Of a DNA stretch of 64,000 nt, positions 1 through 8,319 are shown one piece after another. The notes under the pieces were generated by a model that was not told where the DNA came from, ran no database searches, and saw only the letters and a program-made list of their open reading frames with translations. Source of the stretch: JACDAN01 sp963834825 (lineage in GTDB: Bacteria; Actinomycetota; Thermoleophilia; Gaiellales; Gaiellaceae). Position 1 is the stretch's first letter. The number at the start of each line of letters is the position of its first letter. The translations under genes and the position numbers were made by a program. The DNA lies in assembly GCA_963834825.1 (NCBI GenBank), contig CAWICZ010000014.1, positions 930,001-994,000 of the forward strand, given 5' to 3'.

Positions 1-214
1 CGAAGTGCTCGATGACCGTCTGTGGATGAACCGACGACTCGGAGTCGGCGGAGAACTCCCGCATCGACGGTGACCGCCCAAGGCGGCGGGCGCTGTCACG
101 CAGCTGCTCGATGATCTCCTCGTCCGAGTAGCGCTTGCGGATTCCGGACTGGAATCGCTCCAATTCGTCGCGATCGAGGCTTGCGAGCACCTCGCGCGCC
201 GGCCTGCGGGCCAT
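1..214 (-). CDS. Homing-endonuclease-associated-repeat (HNH_repeat-like) protein, 5' part
   Basis: The ATG is at 214 and the frame stays open to the window edge, giving 71 residues of the N-terminus. Residues 28-58 (EEIIEQLRDSARRLGRSP, then SMREFSAD) fit the short helical 'homing endonuclease associated repeat' seen in actinobacterial proteins, a putative DNA-binding helix-turn-helix unit. No nuclease motif is visible in this part. The gene is divergent from murT and has its own leaderless-type promoter. The role is unknown; the repeat assignment rests on pattern recognition only. Confidence 0.6.
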   Translation of the reverse strand, partial: MARRPAREVLASLDRDELERFQSGIRKRYSDEEIIEQLRDSARRLGRSPSMREFSADSESSVHPQTVIEHF

Positions 215-221
215 GGCAAGA

Positions 222-249
222 ATGATAGAGCAAAATAGCCGGTTTGCAA
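222..249 (-). promoter_or_regulatory. Promoter of the HNH_repeat-like gene (leaderless type)
   Basis: On the minus strand a -35-like TTGCAA (249-244) and a -10-like TATCAT (227-222) are separated by 16 nt. The -10 box ends 7 nt before the ATG at 214, so transcription would begin at or next to the start codon. No Shine-Dalgarno sequence is present. Confidence 0.5.
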
Positions 250-294
250 GCTCAGGCGAGCGGCCAAGGGGCGCAGCGGGGGAAGCCGGGCAAC

Positions 295-300
295 TACGCT
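295..300 (+). promoter_or_regulatory. -10 box for murT (leaderless type)
   Basis: TACGCT (TANNNT pattern) ends 6 nt before the GTG at 307, which is the start that best fits the MurT family. No clear -35 or Shine-Dalgarno sequence accompanies it. Confidence 0.35.
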
Positions 301-306
301 CACCCG

Positions 307-1683
307 GTGCGTCCACGTCTTCCGCTCTCCGCCGGGGTCGTCGCGGCGCGCGCCGCGGGCAATCTCTCGCGGCTGGCTCGAACCGGCGGCGGAACGACCG
401 TTCCCGGCAAGGTGCTGACCTATCTCGACCCGAGCGCGGTCGGACGGTTGGCGGCGCGGCTGCCGCTCGGATCGGCGCTCATCTCAGCCACGAACGGCAA
501 GACGACCACGGCCGCGATGGTGGCCGAGATCCTCGGGAGCCGCGCACGCCTGGCCCACAACAGCGCAGGCGCGAACCTCCTCTCGGGTGTGGCGTCCACC
601 CTCGTCTCGGTGCGCGACGCCGAGCTCGGGCTGTTCGAGGTCGACGAGGCGGCACTGCCGGAGGTGGCCAGGCAAGTCCGTCCGCGGGCGGTCGCGCTCG
701 GCAACCTCTTCCGTGACCAGCTCGACCGCTACGGGGAGCTCGAGCTGCTCGCGCAGCGCTGGAGGCGCGCGGTCGAGGAGCTGGGAGACGAGACGGCGCT
801 GGTCGTGAACGGCGACGACCCGCAGGTCGGAGATCTCGGCCGCGGACGGGCGCGGACGGTCGTCTACGGGCTCGACGACGCTCGGCAGGCCTCGCCGGTG
901 CTGCAGCACGCCGCGGACTCGAAGTGGTGCCTGCGGTGCGGGACGCCGTACGAGTACGCAGCCGCCTACGTCGGGCATCTCGGTGACTACCGGTGCCCGG
1001 CTTGCGGCCACGCCCGGCCTCGGCTCGACCTCGCCGCGAGGTCGATCGAGCTGCACGGCCTCGAGGCCGTCTCCTTCGATTTGGCGGACGAGCAGGGTAA
1101 AACGCGCGTCCGGTTGGGTCTTCCCGGCCTTTACAACGTTTACAACGCACTCGCCGCCGCGGCGCTGGCGCGCGAGCTCGGCGCGTCCCGCGAGGACGTC
1201 CGCGACGGGCTCGAGCGGTTCACGGCTGCGTTCGGCCGCTTCGAGCGGCTCCGGATGAACGACCGGACGGTGCTCATGCTGCTGATCAAGAACCCGGCCG
1301 GCGCCAACGAGGTCGTGCGCACGCTCGTCGCGGGCGGCGCACCGAGTTTGGCCGTGATCGCCCTGAACGACGGGATCGCCGACGGGCGGGACGTCTCCTG
1401 GATCTGGGACGTCGACTTCGAGCCTCTCCTGGAGCGCCTCGAACGCGTCGTGGCGAGCGGAGACCGCGCCGCCGAGCTCGCCCTCCGCTGCAAGTACGCC
1501 GGGTTCGACGAGCGCGCGATCGAGGTCGTGCCGGACCTCGCGCAGGCGCTCGACCGCGGCCTCGAGTTGACGGCCGTCGGCGGCGAGCTGTTCGTGATCC
1601 CGACGTACACCGCGATGCTCGGCCTGCGCCGAATCGTCACCGACCGCGGGTTCGCGCGACCGTACTGGGAGCGGGCGGCATGA
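307..1683 (+). CDS. murT: Lipid II isoglutaminyl synthase, MurT subunit
   Basis: MurT is the Mur-ligase-like subunit that, with GatD, amidates the D-Glu of lipid II to D-isoglutamine. A Mur-type ATP loop (SATNGKTTT, residues about 60-68) is followed by the central domain. A four-cysteine ribbon characteristic of MurT comes next (CLRC and CPAC, residues about 208-233), then the C-terminal DUF1727 domain. A GTG at 307 gives 458 aa, normal for the family; an upstream TTG at 244 would add a low-complexity extension. The stop overlaps the gatD start (ATGA), indicating a coupled operon. Confidence 0.9.
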   Translation: MRPRLPLSAGVVAARAAGNLSRLARTGGGTTVPGKVLTYLDPSAVGRLAARLPLGSALISATNGKTTTAAMVAEILGSRARLAHNSAGANLLSGVASTLVSVRDAELGLFEVDEAALPEVARQVRPRAVALGNLFRDQLDRYGELELLAQRWRRAVEELGDETALVVNGDDPQVGDLGRGRARTVVYGLDDARQASPVLQHAADSKWCLRCGTPYEYAAAYVGHLGDYRCPACGHARPRLDLAARSIELHGLEAVSFDLADEQGKTRVRLGLPGLYNVYNALAAAALARELGASREDVRDGLERFTAAFGRFERLRMNDRTVLMLLIKNPAGANEVVRTLVAGGAPSLAVIALNDGIADGRDVSWIWDVDFEPLLERLERVVASGDRAAELALRCKYAGFDERAIEVVPDLAQALDRGLELTAVGGELFVIPTYTAMLGLRRIVTDRGFARPYWERAA

Positions 1684-2435
1684 GAATCCGCGTCGGGCAC
1701 CTGTACCCGGACTACCTGAACATCTACGCCGACCGCGGGAACATCGCCGTGCTCGCCCGCCGAGCGGCGTGGCGTGGCCATGAGCTCTGGGTCGAGTCGG
1801 TCGGGATCGGTGAGCCGCTCGAGCCCGGCGCACACGACCTGCTCTACATCGGCGGCGGGCAAGACCGCGAGCAGGCGCTCGTTGCGACCGACATCTCGTC
1901 GAAGGGCGGAGCTCTGCAAGAAGCGGTCGGCGGCGGCGTCGCGATCCTGGCCGTCTGCGGCGGCTACCAGCTGCTCGGCCGCCGGTACGCCGATCAGAGC
2001 GGAGCGGAGCTGCCCGGAGCCGGCGTGCTGCCGCTGGAGACCGTCGCCGGCAGCCGGCGGATGATCGGAGACGTGCTGCTCGCGTGCGAGCTCGAGCCCG
2101 GTCGTCCCCAAGCGCTCGCCGGCTTCGAAAACCACGCCGGCAGGACGATGCTGGACGAAGGTGCCGAGCCGCTCGGCCGAGTGGTCAGCGGGTTCGGAAA
2201 CGACGGCGACAGCGGCTTCGAGGGCTGCCGGGTCGGACGCGTGGTCGGGACGTATCTCCACGGGCCGCTGCTCCCACGGAATCCCTGGTTCGCCGACTGG
2301 CTGCTCGAGCAGGCGTTGGCGCACCGGACGGACGGCGATCCTCCGGAGCTCGAGCCACTCGACGACGACCTCGAGGTGCGAGCGCACGCGGTCTCGTCCG
2401 CTCGAGCCAGGGCCCGTGGTGGCAGGTACTCCTAA
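1680..2435 (+). CDS. gatD: Lipid II isoglutaminyl synthase, glutamine amidotransferase subunit GatD
   Basis: This class I glutamine amidotransferase (251 aa) hydrolyses glutamine and passes ammonia to MurT for amidation of lipid II on the cytoplasmic face of the membrane. The nucleophile is Cys93 in AVCGGYQLLG and the catalytic His is about residue 194 in TYLHGPLLPRNP. The conserved N-terminus (HLYPDYLNIYADRGN) is typical of GatD and CobB/CobQ-like amidotransferases. It overlaps murT by 4 nt, so the two subunits are likely made in a fixed ratio. The 107 bp to the next (convergent) gene show no clear terminator. Confidence 0.92.
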   Translation: MRIRVGHLYPDYLNIYADRGNIAVLARRAAWRGHELWVESVGIGEPLEPGAHDLLYIGGGQDREQALVATDISSKGGALQEAVGGGVAILAVCGGYQLLGRRYADQSGAELPGAGVLPLETVAGSRRMIGDVLLACELEPGRPQALAGFENHAGRTMLDEGAEPLGRVVSGFGNDGDSGFEGCRVGRVVGTYLHGPLLPRNPWFADWLLEQALAHRTDGDPPELEPLDDDLEVRAHAVSSARARARGGRYS

Positions 2436-2542
2436 GGCGCACCCAGCCTCCTCCCCGCTGCGAGCCTAGTCGCGTTCGGCGCGCAGGTGGTGCGCGAATG
2501 TGTGTCGAAAGTGTGCCGAGGTTGCCTGCCGACGCGGGCCCG

Positions 2543-3001
2543 CTACTTCGCCCAGAGCGGGCCGAGGTAGACGACCGGGTCGCCGGGACGCCAGCGGGTC
2601 AGGAAGCGCTGGATCGGCGGATGGAGCACGATCTCGTCGAGCTCGCCGACGGCGAACATCCGGTGGCCTCTCACGGCCGCATCCTGCGAGCTGGCAGCCT
2701 CGAGCGACCGTCCGGCGAGGTCGCCGGCGAAGATGATGTGCACGACGTGCTTCGCCGCGAAACTCCGCTGCGGCGAGATCGAGTCCACGATCGCCACCGG
2801 GCCCTCCACCGGAACGTCCTCCTTGATCCCGACCTCTTCGAAAAGCTCCCGGTGGAGCGCGTCGACGAGGCTCTCCCCGGAGTTGACGCCTCCGCCGGGC
2901 AGCAGCCAGTACGCCTTGCCGTCCTTCTCGTGCCGGCAGAGCAGGATCCGATCCTCACGGCGAAGGATCGCGGAGACGCGGATCCGCGGCTCGACGCCCA
3001 C
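2543..3001 (-). CDS. NUDIX hydrolase
   Basis: A 152-aa protein with a perfect Nudix box (G-x5-E-x7-RELFEEVGI, starting GGVNSGESLVDALH, residues about 36-59), the Mg2+-binding motif for hydrolysing nucleoside diphosphates linked to another moiety. The substrate cannot be told from sequence. Its position just downstream of dut fits a house-cleaning role for damaged or unwanted nucleotides, but that is inference. The GTG start lies 8 nt after the dut stop, and it is the last gene of the miaB-dut operon. Confidence 0.85.
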   Translation of the reverse strand: MGVEPRIRVSAILRREDRILLCRHEKDGKAYWLLPGGGVNSGESLVDALHRELFEEVGIKEDVPVEGPVAIVDSISPQRSFAAKHVVHIIFAGDLAGRSLEAASSQDAAVRGHRMFAVGELDEIVLHPPIQRFLTRWRPGDPVVYLGPLWAK

Positions 3002-3009
3002 GCGAGCCT

Positions 3010-3444
3010 TCAGTGGCGGGACGAGCCAAAACCACGCTCGCCGCGCTCGCTCGAGGCCAGCATCTCATGCTCGACGAAGACGACCTCCGGAACGGGCAAC
3101 AGGACGAGCTGGGCGATCCGCATCCCCGGCTCGACGACGAATGTCGCTTCGGCGTCGGTGTTGTGGAAGACGACCTGGACCTCGCCGCGGTAGCCGGAGT
3201 CGATCAATCCCGGCGCGTTCAGCAGCGTGATCCCGTTGCGCGCCGCCAACCCCGACCGAGGGAGCACGAAGCCCCCATAACCCTCCGGAATCTCGACGGC
3301 GAGGCCCGTCGGGATCACCGCCCGCTCCCCGGGGGCGACCTCGTGACGCCCACAGGCGGCAAGGTCGAAGCCGGCATCGCCCGCATACGCCTGCGCCGGC
3401 AGCGTGGCGTCGTCCCGGAGGCGGCGGACGGGGAGCTCGATCAC
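3010..3444 (-). CDS. dut: Deoxyuridine 5'-triphosphate nucleotidohydrolase (dUTPase)
   Basis: Trimeric dUTPase converts dUTP to dUMP and PPi, keeping uracil out of DNA and supplying dUMP for thymidylate. All five family motifs are visible in 144 aa: AGDAGFDLAA, PRSGLAARNG, GLIDSGYRGEVQVVFHN, GMRIAQLVLLPV and the C-terminal glycine-rich ERGERGFGSS that closes over the active site. The ATG overlaps the hflX stop (ATGA). Confidence 0.95.
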   Translation of the reverse strand: MIELPVRRLRDDATLPAQAYAGDAGFDLAACGRHEVAPGERAVIPTGLAVEIPEGYGGFVLPRSGLAARNGITLLNAPGLIDSGYRGEVQVVFHNTDAEATFVVEPGMRIAQLVLLPVPEVVFVEHEMLASSERGERGFGSSRH

Positions 3445-4775
3445 CGGGTTGCCCTGTGCGACTCCGTCGCCTCTCCTGCCGCCTCCGCGATCAGGTAGGG
3501 CGCGAACCGATGCAGCTCCGGTCTCGGCAGGCGTGCGCGGATGAAGACCCCTTCATCTGTGTCCTCCCGCTCGTCGATCGGCATCCCGAGCGAGTAGAGC
3601 TCGGCGAGCTTGGCGCCGTCCTCGTAGGGGACGAGCAGGCGCACGAGCTCGAAGCGCTCCGCGAAGCGCTCGGCGATCCTCGCTCGGAGCTCGGCGAGGC
3701 CCTCGCCGGTCAAGGCGGAGATCTGAAGCGCTCCCGGGAACCGGTTCGCCAGCCGCCGACGTCCGAGCGGATCGACGGCGTCGACCTTGTTCAGCACAAG
3801 CTCGACCGGCAGCTCGTCGGCTCCGATCTCGGCGAGGACCTCCTCGACGGCGGCGATCATGGCGTCGAGCTCCTCGTCCGGCGCCGATGCGTCGAGGACG
3901 TGCAGCAGGAGGTCCGCGGAGAGCGTCTCCTCGAGGGTGGCTGCGAACCCCTCGACCAGATCGTGCGGGAGCCGACGGATGAAGCCGACGGTGTCCGTCA
4001 GCAGGTAGCGGCGACCATCGTGCTCGAACGCCCGCGTCGTCGCGTCGAGCGTCTCGAACAGCCGGTCGTGCACAGACACCTCGGCGTTCGTCAGCGCGTT
4101 CAGCAGCGTGGACTTGCCGACGTTCGTGTAGCCGGCGAGCGCTACGGTCGGCGTCTCCGAGCGCAGTCGTTCCTTCCGGCGGGTCTGCCGCTGGCGGCTG
4201 AGTGTCTCGAGGCGCCGCTTGAGGATCGTGATGCGGCGGCGCGCGAGCCGGCGGTCGGTCTCGAGCTGGCTCTCGCCGGGGCCTCGGCGCCCGACGCCCG
4301 CCCCGCGCGTTCCGATCCGCTCGCGCTCGAGGTGCGCCCACATGCCGCGCATCCGCGGGAGGTTGTACTGGAGCTGCGCCAGCTCGACCTGCAGCTTTCC
4401 CTCGGCGCTGTGCGCATGCTGGGCGAAGATGTCGAGGATCAGCTGCGTCCGATCGACGACGCGTGCGTTGAGCGCGTCCTCGAGCCCGCGCTGCTGCGGC
4501 GGCGTCAGCTCGTCGTCGACGAGCAGCGATTCCGCCTGGGCGGTCCCGAACAACTCGCGCAGCTCCTCAAGCTTCCCCTTCCCGACGTAGGAACGCCGGT
4601 CGGGCCGGGCGCGATGCTGGACGAGGCGCGCGACGGGCTCGACACCGGCGGTCCGCGCCAGCTCCTCGATCTCGGCAAGCTCCCGCTCGTCATCGGCGCC
4701 CTTCTGAAGCACCGCGACGATGAAGCCCCGCTCCGGATCAGCACCGGGCTGCGGGTCGGGTCGGCGTCGACTCAC
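3441..4775 (-). CDS. hflX: GTPase HflX
   Basis: HflX is a ribosome-associated GTPase that rescues or splits stalled ribosomes under stress. The N-terminal HflX domain (SYVGKGKLEEL, about residues 62-72) and a coiled linker (GRRGPGESQLETDRR) precede the G domain with GYTNVGKST (215-223), a DTVGF switch and NKVD. The length of 444 aa is normal. The best start is a GTG at 4775 that overlaps the dapL stop (GTGA). The same frame stays open upstream into dapL only because dapL carries a frameshift; there is no real fusion. Confidence 0.93.
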   Translation of the reverse strand: MSRRRPDPQPGADPERGFIVAVLQKGADDERELAEIEELARTAGVEPVARLVQHRARPDRRSYVGKGKLEELRELFGTAQAESLLVDDELTPPQQRGLEDALNARVVDRTQLILDIFAQHAHSAEGKLQVELAQLQYNLPRMRGMWAHLERERIGTRGAGVGRRGPGESQLETDRRLARRRITILKRRLETLSRQRQTRRKERLRSETPTVALAGYTNVGKSTLLNALTNAEVSVHDRLFETLDATTRAFEHDGRRYLLTDTVGFIRRLPHDLVEGFAATLEETLSADLLLHVLDASAPDEELDAMIAAVEEVLAEIGADELPVELVLNKVDAVDPLGRRRLANRFPGALQISALTGEGLAELRARIAERFAERFELVRLLVPYEDGAKLAELYSLGMPIDEREDTDEGVFIRARLPRPELHRFAPYLIAEAAGEATESHRATR

Positions 4776-5951
4776 GCCTGGATTATGGCCGCGCGCAGCG
4801 AGCTCTCGATGCGGCGGACGGCCTCTTCCAGCCGCTCGTCGGGGACGGTCAGTGACAGCCGGACGAAACCCTCGCCGCTCGGACCGTAGCTCGGCCCCGG
4901 CGAAACGACCACGTTCGCCTGCTCGAGCACGAGCGATGTGAACGACGTCGACGTGTGGCCGTCCGGAACCCGAACCCAGAAGTAGGGCGTCGCCTTCGGC
5001 GGCTCGACCTCGAGACCGATCTCCGAGAGGGCCTGGACAAGCAGATCGCGGCGGCGGGCATAGACCTCGGACATGCTGCGGGGGAACGTCGCGCTCCTCG
5101 GTGAGCGCGACGACGGCCGCCCGCTGGATCGCCTCGAAGAGCCCGGAGTCGAGATTCGCCTTCATTTCCCGGTAGCGCTCGACGACCTGCGCGTTGCCGG
5201 CCACGAGCCCGCAGCGCCACCCGGTCATGTTCCAGCCCTTCGACAGCGAGAAGATCTCGACCCCGACCTCCTTGGCGCCGGGTGTCTCGAGGAAGCTGGG
5301 CGCGACGTAGCCGTCGAAGGTGATCTCGGAGTACGCGTTGTCGTGCACGACGATCAGATCGTGGCGGCGCCCGAACTCCACGGCGCGCTCGAAGCCACCG
5401 TCCGGCACGATCGCGCCCGTCGGGTTGTTCGGATAGTCGAGGTAGAGGAGGTTCGCGCGCGCCGCGATCTCGTCCGGGATCGCGCCGAGGTCGGGGAAGA
5501 AGCCGTTGTCCTCGGTCAGGGGCAGGTAATGCACGTCGGCCCCGGCGAAGACCGGTCCCGAGGTGTACGGCGGGTAGCCCGGCTCGGGGCTGAGGCTGAG
5601 GCCGCCCGGGTCGAGGCACGCCATCGCGATGTGGCCGACCGCCTCCTTCCCGCCGAGCACCGGGATCACCTCGGAGGCGGCGTCGAGCTCCACTCCGAAG
5701 CGGTCCCCGTAGAAGCGGGCCGCCGCGTCGCGGAACTCCTCGGTGCCGTGGTTCGTCGGGTACTGGTGCGTTTCGGGATCCCGTAGCGCAGCCGCGGCCG
5801 CCTCGACGACTGCCTCGGGGGTCGGCAGGTCGGGGTCGCCGATCCCCAGGCTGATCACGTCGATTCCCTGCCCTCTCTTCGCCGAGATCTGACGCTCGAG
5901 CTCGGCGAAGAGGTACGGCGGAACCTGGTCGAGGCGGCGGGCGAACTTCAT
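4772..5951 (-). CDS. dapL: LL-diaminopimelate aminotransferase (DapL), frameshifted in this sequence
   Basis: This PLP class I/II aminotransferase converts tetrahydrodipicolinate plus glutamate to LL-DAP in one step. The N-terminal two thirds (starting MKFARRLDQVPPYLFAELE; DYPNNPTG; PLP lysine in SLSKGWNMTGWR) are in one frame. The C-terminal hundred residues (MSEVYARRRDLLVQAL to the stop at 4772) are in another. Removing one G from the run of five at 5080-5084 joins them as ...EERDVPRSMSEVYARRR, a 392-aa protein of normal length. The break is therefore a one-base insertion in a homopolymer, either a sequence error or a fresh mutation. It starts 4 nt inside dapF (ATGA). Confidence 0.88.
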
Positions 5952-6727
5952 TCGAACTCGTCCGACGTCTCGCCGACGAAGATCTCCTGCGCCGGTCCGG
6001 TCAAGTGTGCGTTTCCGCCCGCGTCGAGCGCGACGACGAGGTCGCCGCCGGCGAGATGGACGGTGACCGGGCTCTCACACCACCCACGCGCAACGGCGAC
6101 GGCGGCGGTCGCGACTGCGCTCGTTCCCGAGGCGAGTGTCTCCCCCGCTCCGCGCTCCCACACGCCGACGGACAGCTCGTGCCGACTCTCCACGCGGACT
6201 AGCTGCACGTTCGTCCGGCTGGGAAAGCGCTCGTGGTTCTCGATCAGCGGGCCAAGGCGGAGAAGCGCCTCACGGTCCGGGTCCTGCCGGACGACTGCGT
6301 GGGGATTTCCAACGCTCGCGGGGGTGAACTCCAGCTGCTCGTCCTCGATCTCGAGCACTTCTGGCTCGCCGACCTCGACCCTGCCCATCTCGGTCTCCAC
6401 CTCCAACCCGTCGCGCATGCGCGCGACGACTTCGCGGGGCCCGACGTGGATGCGGACGGTATCCGAGCCGCTCCTGCGTGCAAGCCAGCGCGCGGCGATG
6501 CGCGTCCCGTTGCCGGAGAGCTCCGCGGTTGAGCCGTCGGGGTTCCAGATCACGACTTCTGCCCGGTCTTCGTTCGCCGAGACCACCTCCAGGACGCCGT
6601 CGGACCCGACGCCGAAGTGGTAGTCGCAGAGCCGTTGAACGCGCTCAGGCGTCAGCGGCGCCTCGAGGTCCGAGCGCTGGACCAGCAGGTAATCGTTCCC
6701 GAGTCCGTGCCATTTCGAGAATCGCAT
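5948..6727 (-). CDS. dapF: Diaminopimelate epimerase family protein with Ser/Ser active site
   Basis: DapF interconverts LL- and meso-DAP, normally by a two-base mechanism with two cysteines. The fold is clear in 259 aa: MRFSKWHGLGNDY at the start, FGVGSDG, NPDGSTAELSGNGTR, and GETLASGTSA near the end. Both catalytic positions are serine: Ser71 (codon TCC) replaces the Cys of the usual (A/E)-E-M-CGNG, and Ser200 (TCG) replaces the Cys of GETxxCGTG. An ATG at 6727 with GAGGTG upstream is the best start. It lies between miaA and dapL in a coupled operon, so the DAP role is supported by context, but activity is uncertain. Confidence 0.85.
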   Translation of the reverse strand: MRFSKWHGLGNDYLLVQRSDLEAPLTPERVQRLCDYHFGVGSDGVLEVVSANEDRAEVVIWNPDGSTAELSGNGTRIAARWLARRSGSDTVRIHVGPREVVARMRDGLEVETEMGRVEVGEPEVLEIEDEQLEFTPASVGNPHAVVRQDPDREALLRLGPLIENHERFPSRTNVQLVRVESRHELSVGVWERGAGETLASGTSAVATAAVAVARGWCESPVTVHLAGGDLVVALDAGGNAHLTGPAQEIFVGETSDEFE

Positions 6728-7580
6728 CCGCCACCTCGCCGGGAGGTCGATCGGCGGGCAGGCTAACAAGGCCTGGAATGCGACGCATCCACTTGCGCTG
6801 GTAGGCGGCATAGCGTCGGGTGCGCCGTGTGAGCGCCTCGATTGCCGCGTCCCGCGGAAGCTCGGCAATGTCCTGGAGCCCATGGATCGTGCGGGCCGTC
6901 GTGGAAATCGGGCCCTGGAGCGCGAGCCGCGCTTCCTCTTCCACGCCACGCGCGAACATCGCGCGCGTGCGCGCTGCGATGCGGCGGTCGAGCTCGTCCT
7001 TCGGCACGTCCAGGCCGACGAGGAGCGCCGGATACCGCATGTCCTCGCTCCAGAGCCGGTCGTCAGCGGGTGCGAGCGAGGATCCTGACTCTGCGAGCTC
7101 GAGCGCCCGCACGACCCGGCGCCGGTCGTTCGGATGGATGCGCGCCGCCGCTTCCGGATCCCGCTCCGCGAGAGCGTCGTGCGCAGCGTCCGCACCGAGC
7201 TCGTCGTAGCTCCGCTCCCAGCGCTGCCGCGCCCCTGCCTGCGGAGCCGGAGGCAGCTCCAGCTCGGCGAGCGCTGCGCGGAGGTAGAGCCCCGTGCCCC
7301 CGACGACGACCGGGGTCAGCCCGTCGTCGAGCGCCGAGTCGATCGCGCGATGAGCGAGCCCGGCGTACTCGCCGACCGAGGCCTCGTGGTCGAGCCCCCA
7401 GACCGCGACGAGCTCCGTCGGATGCTCAGACTGGTTGGTGAGAATCGGCACGCCCCTGTAGACCTGCATTGCGTCGGCTGAGATGAGCCGCGCCGATATC
7501 CGCTCCGCGAGCGCCTCGGCGACTGCGCTCTTACCCGAGGCGGTCGGGCCGAAGATCGCGATGACGCGCGGCTCAGCCAC
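6645..7580 (-). CDS. miaA: tRNA dimethylallyltransferase
   Basis: MiaA transfers a dimethylallyl group to A37 of tRNAs reading UNN codons; the upstream miaB then methylthiolates the product. The P-loop is GPTASGKSAVAEAL near the N-terminus, followed by ISADAMQVYRG (the DSxQxY region), GGTGLYLRA and PNDRRRVVRALE. A GTG at 7580 overlaps the phosphatase stop by 8 nt and gives 311 aa, a normal length. Its 3' end runs 83 nt into dapF in another frame, an unusually long overlap. Confidence 0.92.
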   Translation of the reverse strand: MAEPRVIAIFGPTASGKSAVAEALAERISARLISADAMQVYRGVPILTNQSEHPTELVAVWGLDHEASVGEYAGLAHRAIDSALDDGLTPVVVGGTGLYLRAALAELELPPAPQAGARQRWERSYDELGADAAHDALAERDPEAAARIHPNDRRRVVRALELAESGSSLAPADDRLWSEDMRYPALLVGLDVPKDELDRRIAARTRAMFARGVEEEARLALQGPISTTARTIHGLQDIAELPRDAAIEALTRRTRRYAAYQRKWMRRIPGLVSLPADRPPGEVADAILEMARTRERLPAGPALGPRGAADA

Positions 7581-8319
7581 GGAGACGGGCGCGGACGCGC
7601 TCGCCGATGTCGGCCGGCGCCCCGCCGGCGCGCAGGTAGCCCTCCACGCTCCCGTACCGCCGCTCGAGCTCCTCGAGCACGGCGACCATCGACTCGGCGG
7701 GGGTCGCGTAGATGCGCCGGAGGCGCTCACGCTCCGCCTCGCTCTCGGCCTCCGCGAGCCACGCATCGTGACGCGACTGGAGACGCTCTTCGCTCAGCGC
7801 GTAGTCGGCGGCGATGTCCTCGATCCCCACGCCGGACATCCGCAGCAGGAGCGCCGTCGCCAGGCCGGTGCGGTCCTTGCCGCCCATGCAGTGGACGACC
7901 ACGCCTCCCTCCGGTGCGTCGGCGATCGCGGTGATCCCCGCAGCGACGTTTGGCCGGAAGCGCTCGAGGAAGATCAGATAGACGTCACGCGTGGACGCGG
8001 CCTGATCGGGCGCCGTTGCAGCGGCTGCCTCGACCTCTCGGAAGACGTCGTCGTCGTCCTCGAGGAACGGGACGTGGATGACGGTCACCGGCAGCTCGGC
8101 GGGAGGATCGGCCTGGCGCTCCTCGTCCATTCGGAGGTCGACGATCGTCCGGATCCCGTAGTCGAGGAGCGCCTGCCAGCCCTCATTGCTCAACCGGCGG
8201 ACGGTGTCGGCTCGCACGATCTCGTCGAACCGCGTCTCGCCGCCGTCCTCGGTCGGATGTCCGCCGAGGTCGCGGACGTTCAGCAGTCCGTCCCAGACGA
8301 GGTCGCGACTACGCGGCAA
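7573..8319 (-). CDS. Tyrosine-protein phosphatase family protein
   Basis: A 248-aa protein of the Y_phosphatase3 (PF13350-like) type. The N-terminal NVRDLGG motif, IVDLRMDEER and the active-site loop HCMGGKDRTGL (C-x5-R-T) are all present. Such enzymes remove phosphate from tyrosine, phospholipids or small molecules; the substrate here is not evident. It overlaps miaB by 11 nt upstream and miaA by 8 nt downstream, so it is co-translated with the two tRNA-modification genes, which is not a standard neighbourhood. Confidence 0.85.
   Translation of the reverse strand: MPRSRDLVWDGLLNVRDLGGHPTEDGGETRFDEIVRADTVRRLSNEGWQALLDYGIRTIVDLRMDEERQADPPAELPVTVIHVPFLEDDDDVFREVEAAAATAPDQAASTRDVYLIFLERFRPNVAAGITAIADAPEGGVVVHCMGGKDRTGLATALLLRMSGVGIEDIAADYALSEERLQSRHDAWLAEAESEAERERLRRIYATPAESMVAVLEELERRYGSVEGYLRAGGAPADIGERVRARLRG

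Noticed and set aside
3441..5951. A single 836-aa aminotransferase-HflX fusion
   Set aside because: The middle part is nonsense between two well-known proteins. It results from one extra G at 5080-5084; the proper C-terminus of DapL lies in the other frame and ends exactly at the hflX start.
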